Assembly (NCBI GenBank): GCA_011057845.1
Contig: DSDB01000253.1
Location: forward strand, 1 to 5,594
Length of the DNA: 5,594 nucleotides
DNA from: Phycisphaerales bacterium
GTDB taxonomy: Bacteria; Planctomycetota; Phycisphaerae; Sedimentisphaerales; Anaerobacaceae
Reading direction: 5' to 3'
Shown: in pieces, positions 1 to 5,594 of the stretch
Position numbering within the stretch: position 1 is the stretch's first letter
How the letters are laid out: every line of letters begins with the position of its first letter
Position numbers and translations under genes: made by a program
Notes under the pieces: model-generated
The model's input: only the letters and a program-made list of their open reading frames with translations
What the model was told of the DNA's origin: nothing
Databases searched by the model: none

Positions 1-34
1 CCGGTTGCAGCGAAGCAATCTGCTCCGATGTCAT
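1..34 (-). CDS. 5' end of an unidentified gene, cut by the window edge
   Basis: Reading the minus strand from the ATG at 34-32 gives MTSEQIASLQP before the window ends, so only 11 codons are visible. The start is chosen because AGGAG lies 9 nt upstream (44-48), a good Shine-Dalgarno match and spacing. Seven of the 11 codons end in G or C, in keeping with the GC-rich genes nearby, but the sample is tiny. The gene would be divergent from the TPR ORF at 136. The peptide is too short to assign a family. The opposite strand is also open from 1 to 108, but its codons are AT-rich at third positions and look non-coding. Confidence 0.5.
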   Translation of the reverse strand, partial: MTSEQIASLQP

Positions 35-43
35 ATGCGGATT

Positions 44-48
44 CTCCT
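44..48 (-). promoter_or_regulatory. Ribosome binding site of the left-edge gene
   Basis: AGGAG on the minus strand, 9 nt before the ATG at 34. It is the main reason to believe a gene starts at the left edge. Confidence 0.5.
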
Positions 49-135
49 GTATTGTCGTATTCAGAAGAATCATCGGACACTCTACGCAAAGAACTTGAGC
101 ACAAATAGCGCTGTCATAGTAGGCGGTACTTTCTC

Positions 136-528
136 TTGACCAAACGCCGCAGGTTCACGGAGTCCTGGCAGTGCCTCCAAAAGGCCCTGCAAATCACACC
201 GGACTCATGGCAAACCTGGTGCCTGTGTGCCGGTTTCGCGCAGTGGTTTCTCGCCGATGCTGAACATGCCGACCAGTGTCTCCTCAAGGCGCGCCACATT
301 CTCGACGCCAGTCGGACACGGACCCCCAGGGACATGGCCGCCCTGGAGCACTGCACCGGCAGGGTCGCGCAGTCCCGAGGGGACCACAATACAGCCGTCG
401 AACACATGAAGAAGGCGTATGAACTGGACCCGCGCCGCTATCGCCGGCGGCGATACGCCGAGGCGCTCGAACTGGCCAAAGCCGCTCAGGCCTGGCGCGT
501 CGATGCAGCGACGGGGCAGAGCGGGTGA
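136..528 (+). CDS. Short TPR-repeat protein, possibly 5'-truncated
   Basis: A 130-residue reading frame from a TTG codon with strong G/C bias at third positions, so it is, or recently was, coding. Residues 68-99 fit one TPR unit well: Gly75, Ala87, Met91, Ala94 and Pro99 fall at the family's usual Gly8, Ala20, Phe24, Ala27 and Pro32 positions. Residues 25-58 look like another, degenerate unit. Residues 7-22, ending in ALQITP, read as the second helix of a third unit whose first helix would lie before the start codon. No signal peptide or membrane segment is seen. TPR proteins act as protein-protein scaffolds, and no partner or specific function can be read here. The start is weak: it is a TTG with only AGGCGG 9 nt upstream, and an in-frame TAG at 106-108 blocks extension. 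It converges on dnaK and is not in an operon with it. It may be a small real gene or the 3' part of a decayed longer one. Confidence 0.55.
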   Translation: MTKRRRFTESWQCLQKALQITPDSWQTWCLCAGFAQWFLADAEHADQCLLKARHILDASRTRTPRDMAALEHCTGRVAQSRGDHNTAVEHMKKAYELDPRRYRRRRYAEALELAKAAQAWRVDAATGQSG

Positions 529-565
529 GCAGGGTCCTTGGCCGCAGTGTGACTTGCCGAATCAA

Positions 566-640
566 CCGGATGATTTCCTGGAGGTCGTTGGGGGCTTCGA
601 TGGGGGGTTGCTGAAGGGGCCCTGGTTGTCTTTGGGGTAG
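566..640 (-). terminator. C-rich, G-poor tract downstream of dnaK, possible Rho-loading site
   Basis: On the dnaK sense strand C outnumbers G about three to one here, with runs of 4, 4, 6 and 5 C separated by short A-containing spacers. Unstructured C-rich, G-poor RNA is the usual feature of Rho utilisation sites, and no hairpin followed by a U tract is found after the dnaK stop. On the opposite strand the same bases form repeated runs of G. The role is inferred from composition and position only. Confidence 0.3.
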
Positions 641-647
641 CGGCGCG

Positions 648-673
648 AGGGGCAACCACGGGGGGTTGCCCCT
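648..673. repeat. Perfect 10-bp palindrome between the TPR ORF and dnaK
   Basis: AGGGGCAACC at 648-657 pairs perfectly with GGTTGCCCCT at 664-673 across a 6-nt loop. It starts 25 nt past the dnaK stop codon, where a terminator would be expected, but no T tract follows on either strand. Palindromes built on GGGGCAACC/GGTTGCCCC resemble REP-like or MITE-like dispersed repeats that I recall from other environmental bacterial genomes. It could be such a repeat, an mRNA 3'-end stabiliser for dnaK, or a weak bidirectional terminator. A second GGGGGGTTGC copy sits at 602-611, matching 660-669. Confidence 0.7.
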
Positions 674-697
674 ATGAGATTGTGGCGGGGATGGGCG

Positions 698-2626
<1,929 letters not shown>

Positions 2627-2634
2627 GATAAAAT

Positions 2635-2640
2635 TCCTTT
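2635..2640 (-). promoter_or_regulatory. Ribosome binding site of dnaK
   Basis: AAAGGA on the minus strand, 8 nt before the dnaK ATG. A GATAAT hexamer slightly upstream (2650-2645) could be a -10 box for a very short leader, but it has no acceptable -35 partner at 16-18 bp. Confidence 0.75.
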
Positions 2641-2736
2641 CGTATTATCGGGCTTTCATCATTCGCTGAATTCAAATTATGTTCGTTCGGCTACTCCGGT
2701 GCAAAGCCTGTGCCAGCGTTCGGCCCTTCACAATCA

Positions 2737-2771
2737 AAGTGCGCCTAAGTGCTTTTATTATAATCACTTAG
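2737..2771 (-). promoter_or_regulatory. Candidate dnaK promoter -10 box within a perfect inverted repeat
   Basis: CTAAGTG (2745-2751) and CACTTAG (2765-2771) form a perfect 7-bp inverted repeat with a 13-nt spacer. A further AAGTGC at 2737-2742 repeats the one at 2747-2752 exactly 10 bp (one helical turn) away. The spacer contains a consensus TATAAT on the minus strand (2762-2757), which would place transcription start about 120 nt before dnaK. No good -35 lies 16-18 bp upstream, so activator help or an alternative sigma factor is possible. The arrangement suits a repressor covering the -10 box. It is not the CIRCE element bound by HrcA: spacer length and arm sequence both differ. Confidence 0.45.
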
Positions 2772-2929
2772 AGAATAGAGAGCCGCTTCAGCCGATGCCG
2801 CGAGAGCCAATTTCCGTGCCATTTTGGCAGGGCATCAACGGTCTTGTGGAACGATTCACCGCCGAGTATTCGTAATCATGGACTGAGGTCTTGGCTTTGG
2901 CCCTGAGAATCCCCGTCGCCGGATTTCAC

Positions 2930-2959
2930 TTGACCTAATTGCCTGCTATTGTATATGAT
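2930..2959 (+). promoter_or_regulatory. Candidate promoter of the toxin-antitoxin operon
   Basis: TTGACC (2930-2935) and TATGAT (2954-2959) each match the housekeeping -35 and -10 consensus at five of six positions, with an 18-bp spacer. Transcription would start near 2966, leaving a leader of about 55 nt before the antitoxin. The -10 lies inside the inverted repeat at 2944-2987, as expected for autoregulation. Confidence 0.55.
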
Positions 2960-2987
2960 ATGTATTGACGATGATATGACAATAGCA
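2944..2987. promoter_or_regulatory. Candidate autoregulatory operator of the toxin-antitoxin operon
   Basis: TGCTATTGT (2944-2952) and ACAATAGCA (2979-2987) form a perfect 9-bp inverted repeat. Between them ATGATATG occurs twice in direct orientation (2955-2962 and 2971-2978), 16 bp apart. The structure overlaps the -10 box and the predicted transcription start. Antitoxins of the RelB/DinJ family bind such symmetrical sites through an N-terminal ribbon-helix-helix fold, more tightly when complexed with toxin. The role is inferred from position and symmetry. Confidence 0.5.
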
Positions 2988-3020
2988 TGAGAACCTCGGT
3001 AAATACAGGAGGCTTTCACG

Positions 3021-3281
3021 ATGGCAGGCGGAACGACAGTACAGGCACGCGTAGACAAGCAGACCAAGGAGAGAGCCAAGGGGATTCTGGACGCCCTGGA
3101 CATCACCCTGTCCGAGGCGATTTCCATGTTTCTGCGACAAGTCATCTTTCACAGGGGGATCCCGTTTGACTTGAAGATCCCCAACGAGGTGACTCTGGAG
3201 ACCCTTGAGAAACTCGAGTCCGGACAGGATCTGCGCGAGTTCAAGGACGCCGATGATCTCTTCGAGGAGTTAAACCGTTGA
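3021..3281 (+). CDS. dinJ: RelB/DinJ-family antitoxin
   Basis: An 86-residue antitoxin, close to E. coli DinJ in length and layout. Residues 5-45 have the ribbon-helix-helix pattern: a strand (TTVQARVD), then two helices separated by the turn at ITLSEA (28-33), which would dimerise and bind the operator. The PFDLKIPN segment (48-55) and the acidic C-terminal KDADDLFEEL (75-84) closely resemble DinJ; in this family the C-terminal part wraps and blocks the toxin. The start is set by a perfect AGGAGG (3007-3012) 8 nt upstream. It is the first gene of a two-gene operon and overlaps the toxin by four bases, so translation is probably coupled. It should repress its own promoter and be degraded by Lon or Clp proteases under stress, as is known for relatives. 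The exact subfamily name is an inference from resemblance. Confidence 0.93.
   Translation: MAGGTTVQARVDKQTKERAKGILDALDITLSEAISMFLRQVIFHRGIPFDLKIPNEVTLETLEKLESGQDLREFKDADDLFEELNR
3264..3269 (+). promoter_or_regulatory. Ribosome binding site deciding the toxin's TTG start
   Basis: GAGGAG within the last codons of the antitoxin, 8 nt before the TTG at 3278. It makes the rare TTG the likely start, so the toxin begins inside the antitoxin's stop region (TTGA overlap). Confidence 0.7.
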
Positions 3282-3550
3282 GCGTCGTTCGCACGGGACA
3301 GTTCCGTCGGGACTACAAGAGGGCTTTGCGCCAAGGCAAGGACGTTGAGAAGCTCAAGGTCGTTGTACGTGCGTTGTGCGAGGGCAAGCCGTTGGGGGCT
3401 CGTTATCGGGATCATCGACTCACGGGGCGGTTGAGGCTGTACCGTGAGTGCCATATTGAGCCGGATTGGCTCCTGGTATACCGTGTCGATGCGGGCTCAA
3501 GCGGTGTCACTCTTGTGCGCACAGGCTCCCATTCGGAGCTGTTCCGGTAG
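3278..3550 (+). CDS. yafQ: YafQ-family mRNA interferase toxin
   Basis: A 90-residue RelE-superfamily toxin. YafQ relatives enter the ribosomal A site and cut translated mRNA, stopping protein synthesis. The C-terminal half is nearly textbook: RDHRLTG, then CHIEPDWLLVYR, then RTGSHSELF. The residues that serve catalysis in E. coli YafQ (His50, His63, Asp67, His87, with Phe91) correspond here to His46, His59, Asp63, His85 and Phe89, so the toxin looks active. The start is TTG, supported by GAGGAG 8 nt upstream and by a 4-bp overlap with the antitoxin stop; no ATG or GTG upstream fits better. The rare start codon may help keep toxin output below antitoxin output. It converges on mcsB, with 75 bp between their stop codons. 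Confidence 0.94.
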   Translation: MSVVRTGQFRRDYKRALRQGKDVEKLKVVVRALCEGKPLGARYRDHRLTGRLRLYRECHIEPDWLLVYRVDAGSSGVTLVRTGSHSELFR

Positions 3551-3625
3551 TTGTGCCAAGTGCGTCGGAAGAAGGGAGGGTAGGATGCCATCGACCGGCG
3601 TGGGCCGGACGGCCGCGGCGGGCCG
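3551..3625. other. Convergent gap between toxin and mcsB with GC-rich stem potential
   Basis: GGCC-GGAC-GGCC (3603-3614) and CGGCC(6)GGCCG (3610-3625) can form alternative short GC stems, the second reaching the mcsB stop codon. There is no T tract on either strand, so this is not a standard intrinsic terminator. Transcription from both sides must end here or run antisense into the other gene. Confidence 0.3.
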
Positions 3626-4759
3626 CTACAGGGTCGGGGGGTTGAGGGCGTTGCGGATGATCTTGGCCCGCAGGGCGTCTCGATGCGTGGAGTCGAGTTC
3701 CTTGCCGTAGTTGAGCTGGAGGTGCGCCGGCAGGGTGAGCATGAAGAGGCGGTTGATGGTGCTGATCGACAGCGGAACCGGACAGCCCTGGTTCCTGGAG
3801 GCCTCGGTGATGGCGCAGAGGCGGTCGATGGCCGGGGTGGAGGCGCCCATCTTGTTGTGCATGTTGATGCCGAGGCGGACGTGGCTGAGCAGGAACAGCG
3901 CCTCCTGCGAGCTGATCAGGCTGGCGTTCTGCAAGAGGGCCAAAGCGCGGGAGACGCGGTCGTCGAGCAGTTCGAGTCGGCCGGCCAGCAGGTGCCGGCG
4001 GGCGGCGTTCTCGTATTCGACGATCTCGGGGATGATGGTCTTTTCGAATCGCGAGACGATCTCGTCCTCGGAAACGCCCAGGGTGGTCTGGTTCGAGAGT
4101 TGATAGAAGTCGCTGGCGGCCTCGGTGCCCTCGCCGAAGAGGCCTCGGACGGCGAGGTTCAGGTCCTTGGCCGCGTTGAAGAACTTGTCAATCTGCTCGG
4201 TCATCTTCAGGGCCGGCAGGTGCAACATGACCGAGACGCGGATGCCGGTGCCCAGGTTGGTGGGGCAGGCCGTCAGGTAGCCGAAGCGGGGGCTGAAGGC
4301 ATAGGCGAGCCTCTCTTCGAGGGCGTCGTCGATGCGGGTGATCTGGTCGGCGCAGGCCCGGAGCTGGCAGCCGGCGCGGAAGACCTGGAGCCGCAGATGG
4401 TCCTCCTCGTTGATCATGGCGGTGAAGAGTTCCCGGCGGGCGATCACGGCGCCGCGGGGGCCGTTGCCGAAGGCGTGATGGCGGCTGATGAGGTGGCGTT
4501 CGACCAGAAAGCTGCGGCTGAGCTTGGGGGCCTCGCTGATGCTCATATAGGAGACCTCATCGCCGAGGTCGATGGCCATCAGGGCGTCCTTGAGCTTTTT
4601 GAGGATTTCGGCCTTCTCCTCGACGGAGCAACGGCTGAGGAATCTATGGTCGGCGAGGTTGCGCGCCAGGCGGATGCGAGAGGAGATGACGACGTCGGCG
4701 AGCGGCCCGGAGCCGTCGAACCATTCGTTGACCTTGTTGCTGATGTCGGTGAGATTCAT
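3626..4759 (-). CDS. mcsB: Protein-arginine kinase McsB
   Basis: A 377-residue phosphagen-kinase-family enzyme that transfers phosphate from ATP to arginine side chains of proteins. In Bacillus, phospho-arginine is a degradation tag recognised by ClpC-ClpP. Visible motifs are SSRIRLARN (26-34, nucleotide phosphate binding), NEEDH (117-121, with the catalytic glutamate at 119), the GYLTACPTNLGTG loop (160-172, active-site Cys165), RGLFGEG (205-211) and NQTTLG (223-228). The C-terminal RDALRA (360-365) matches the RDxxRA motif of the phospho-arginine-binding allosteric site. Compared with Bacillus McsB as I remember it, about 25 extra residues (roughly 303-329) sit before the conserved INRLFMLT segment. 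The ATG at 4759 is chosen because family homology starts there; upstream in-frame codons run into mcsA and look non-coding. No clear Shine-Dalgarno precedes it. It lies 31 nt after mcsA and is probably co-transcribed with it. Catalytic residues are intact. Confidence 0.96.
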   Translation of the reverse strand: MNLTDISNKVNEWFDGSGPLADVVISSRIRLARNLADHRFLSRCSVEEKAEILKKLKDALMAIDLGDEVSYMSISEAPKLSRSFLVERHLISRHHAFGNGPRGAVIARRELFTAMINEEDHLRLQVFRAGCQLRACADQITRIDDALEERLAYAFSPRFGYLTACPTNLGTGIRVSVMLHLPALKMTEQIDKFFNAAKDLNLAVRGLFGEGTEAASDFYQLSNQTTLGVSEDEIVSRFEKTIIPEIVEYENAARRHLLAGRLELLDDRVSRALALLQNASLISSQEALFLLSHVRLGINMHNKMGASTPAIDRLCAITEASRNQGCPVPLSISTINRLFMLTLPAHLQLNYGKELDSTHRDALRAKIIRNALNPPTL

Positions 4760-4774
4760 GGCAGTATCTGTCGG

Positions 4775-4790
4775 CCCGGTGGTGTCCGGG
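4775..4790 (-). promoter_or_regulatory. Small GC hairpin between mcsA and mcsB
   Basis: CCCGG-ACACCA-CCGGG on the minus strand directly follows the mcsA stop codon and lies 15 nt before the mcsB ATG. The stem is 5 bp with a 6-nt loop and no T tract, so it is unlikely to terminate transcription. Because mcsB has no evident ribosome binding site, this stem may affect translational coupling or mRNA processing. Confidence 0.35.
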
Positions 4791-5291
4791 TTATTTTTCG
4801 TCGAACCGGTTAAGTTCATCCCGCAGCGCCGCGGCGCGTTCGTAGTCCTCGGTTCGGACGGCCTCTTCGAGTTGCCGCTTGAGTTCGAGCCGTTGGATCT
4901 GGCGTTTCGTGTTCTCCGGGGCGCGGGCCGGGACCTTGCCGGCGTGGATGGTTCGGCCCTCGTGGGCCTTGGAAATAAGCGGCTCCAGCAGTCCGGCGAA
5001 GACCTCGTAGTCATACGGGCAGCCGAGCACGCCCTGTTTCTGGAACTGTTCGAGCGTGATGCCGCAGTGGGGGCAGACGGCCTGCTTCTCGCTCGGGTCG
5101 GCGAAGTCCTCGTCCGTCGGCTGGACGGCCAGCAGGCTGCTGAGCAGCTCGTTGATGGGGATCTGGCTCTTGACGGCGATACCGTGCTCCTGGGCGCAGG
5201 TCTCGCACAGGTGCATATCGATCCGCTGGCCGCTGGTGATCTCCGTCAGGTGGATCGTCGCGTCCTTCTTTTTGCAGATTTGGCAGTGCAT
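4791..5291 (-). CDS. mcsA: McsA, zinc-binding activator of McsB with UvrB/UvrC motif
   Basis: A 166-residue protein that binds and activates the arginine kinase McsB. The N-terminal part carries paired cysteines for zinc: C3-xx-C6, C29-xx-C32 and C73-xx-C76. A fourth site at 91-94 reads CPYD, with Asp where Bacillus McsA has the second Cys. HEGRTIHAGKVP (110-121) matches the conserved HxGxxHxGKxP segment of the family. Residues 129-164 form the helical UVR motif (EDYERAAALRDEL), a protein-interaction hairpin shared with UvrB and UvrC. The start is the ATG at 5291 because the family begins with the first zinc site; the Shine-Dalgarno is poor (AGGGG, 11 nt upstream). It precedes mcsB by 31 nt, the usual order, but no ctsR precedes it and no clpC follows mcsB, unlike in Firmicutes. 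Confidence 0.95.
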   Translation of the reverse strand: MHCQICKKKDATIHLTEITSGQRIDMHLCETCAQEHGIAVKSQIPINELLSSLLAVQPTDEDFADPSEKQAVCPHCGITLEQFQKQGVLGCPYDYEVFAGLLEPLISKAHEGRTIHAGKVPARAPENTKRQIQRLELKRQLEEAVRTEDYERAAALRDELNRFDEK

Positions 5292-5307
5292 ATCAGTATC
5301 CGCCCCT

Positions 5308-5313
5308 ATTATA
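5308..5313 (-). promoter_or_regulatory. Candidate -10 box upstream of mcsA
   Basis: A consensus TATAAT on the minus strand, 16 nt before the mcsA ATG, in the 78-bp gap after coaD. The nearest -35-like hexamer, TTGACG (5340-5335), is 21 bp away, longer than the usual 16-18. A leader starting from it would be only about 10 nt. It may be a weak internal promoter allowing mcsAB expression apart from coaD, or chance. Confidence 0.35.
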
Positions 5314-5369
5314 GCACGGCGTAACCGGCCATATCGTCAAAAAACGGGCCTTGCTGAACCGTCTACGCC

Positions 5370-5594
5370 TCAAGTTCTCCTACCAGCCGTGGGAAAACGT
5401 TGTTCAAGCCGGGCCTGCACGTTGCAGGGAACCAGGTTCGAGAGGTTGCCGCCGAGGCTGGCGACCTCGCGGATGAGGGTCGAACTGGTGAATCCGTACT
5501 GCTCGCTGGTCATGATAAAGACGGTCTCGATGCCGGCGACGGCGCGGTTGGTCATGGCGAGCTGGAACTCATATTGGACGTCGGTGAGGCTGCG
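5370..5594 (-). CDS. coaD: Phosphopantetheine adenylyltransferase CoaD, C-terminal part only
   Basis: The last 74 codons of CoaD, the enzyme joining 4'-phosphopantetheine and ATP to form dephospho-CoA, the penultimate step of coenzyme A synthesis. The fragment begins at the arginine matching Arg91 of E. coli CoaD and continues through the YEFQLAMTNR helix, then IETVFIMTS and the GFTSSTLIREVA motif, where the conserved serines contact ATP. It ends with LSNLVPCNVQARL, the usual C-terminal helix, plus about 10 extra residues. The nucleotidyltransferase signature near the N-terminus lies outside the window. It is upstream of mcsA on the same strand with 78 bp between, so read-through transcription is possible. 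The first residues after the missing RGL core vary from E. coli, but all aligned key positions visible are kept. Confidence 0.93.
   Translation of the reverse strand, partial: RSLTDVQYEFQLAMTNRAVAGIETVFIMTSEQYGFTSSTLIREVASLGGNLSNLVPCNVQARLEQRFPTAGRRT

Larger units (their letters stand above)
2627..3020. other. 394-bp divergent control region between dnaK and the toxin-antitoxin operon
   Basis: No convincing gene is present. The dnaK side (2627-2771) is more AT-rich and holds the ribosome binding site and the box cluster at 2737-2771. The antitoxin side (2930-3012) holds a promoter, an inverted repeat and the antitoxin ribosome binding site. The middle (about 2780-2925) shows only a 5-bp hairpin, TGCCA-TTT-TGGCA at 2817-2829, and a 26-codon frame starting at the ATG near 2795 without a ribosome binding site. 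Confidence 0.7.

Noticed and set aside
1..108. Plus-strand open frame ending at the TAG at 106-108
   Set aside because: Its third codon positions are AT-rich, unlike every real gene here, and it overlaps the better-supported minus-strand start. It shares the TPR ORF's frame, so it could be degraded upstream sequence, but nothing recognisable remains.
2737..2771. CIRCE element (HrcA site) upstream of dnaK
   Set aside because: CIRCE is TTAGCACTC-N9-GAGTGCTAA. The arms here are CTAAGTG/CACTTAG with a 13-nt spacer, so only a loose half-site similarity exists.
2987..3169. Alternative plus-strand start at the ATG inside the toxin-antitoxin operator
   Set aside because: It has no ribosome binding site and overlaps the well-supported antitoxin in another frame.
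3683..4813. A 376-codon open frame on the plus strand opposite mcsB
   Set aside because: It is the mirror of mcsB, with a low-complexity Glu/Gly/Val-rich translation and no family resemblance.
4760..5014. An 85-residue N-terminal extension of McsB
   Set aside because: The frame is open, but it overlaps mcsA, reads as Arg/Pro/Thr/Ser-rich shadow sequence, and McsB homology begins at the ATG at 4759.
5336..5341. GTCAAA upstream of mcsA as a CtsR operator
   Set aside because: CtsR needs two tandem heptads close to GGTCAAA. Only one copy is present and the adjoining bases do not match.
5318..5369. GGCGTA/TACGCC inverted repeat as a coaD terminator
   Set aside because: The arms are 6 bp with a 40-nt loop. 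A nearer ACGG/CCGT stem before six T residues is only 4 bp with an 11-nt loop. Neither is convincing.

Overview
The window is GC-rich bacterial chromosome with strong G/C preference at third codon positions. It carries a proteostasis neighbourhood: the Hsp70 chaperone DnaK, and the protein-arginine kinase pair McsA/McsB next to the coenzyme A gene coaD. A compact DinJ/YafQ-type toxin-antitoxin module lies between them. The combination of a DnaK resembling those of Gram-negative bacteria, an McsA-McsB pair with no ctsR or clpC beside it, and coaD directly upstream of mcsA fits the Planctomycetota (perhaps a Phycisphaerae or Sedimentisphaerales relative). That placement comes from remembered family and gene-order patterns, not from a search, and is moderate at best.

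Layout from left to right. Bases 1-34 hold the first codons of a minus-strand gene with a good ribosome binding site. Bases 136-528 (+) encode a short TPR-repeat protein that may be a 5'-decayed remnant. Bases 529-697 are non-coding between convergent genes; they hold a perfect 10-bp palindrome and a stretch that is very C-rich on the dnaK sense strand. Bases 698-2626 (-) encode full-length DnaK. Bases 2627-3020 are the divergent control region between dnaK and the toxin-antitoxin operon, with a candidate operator and -10 box on the dnaK side and a promoter inside an inverted repeat on the other. Bases 3021-3550 (+) are the antitoxin-toxin pair, overlapping by four bases. A 75-bp convergent gap follows. 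Bases 5594-3626 (-) read coaD (3' end only), mcsA and mcsB in one direction.

Functionally, DnaK refolds or holds unfolded proteins, and McsB activated by McsA phosphorylates arginines on proteins, which in Bacillus marks them for ClpCP. Antitoxins are normally short-lived protease substrates, so a toxin module between these two quality-control loci is suggestive, but co-location is the only evidence. No single clearly new system is visible. The points most worth following up are the non-canonical dnaK operator (no CIRCE), an McsA zinc motif with Asp in place of Cys, an insertion in McsB before its C-terminal phospho-arginine site, and a probable broken gene or dispersed palindrome downstream of dnaK.
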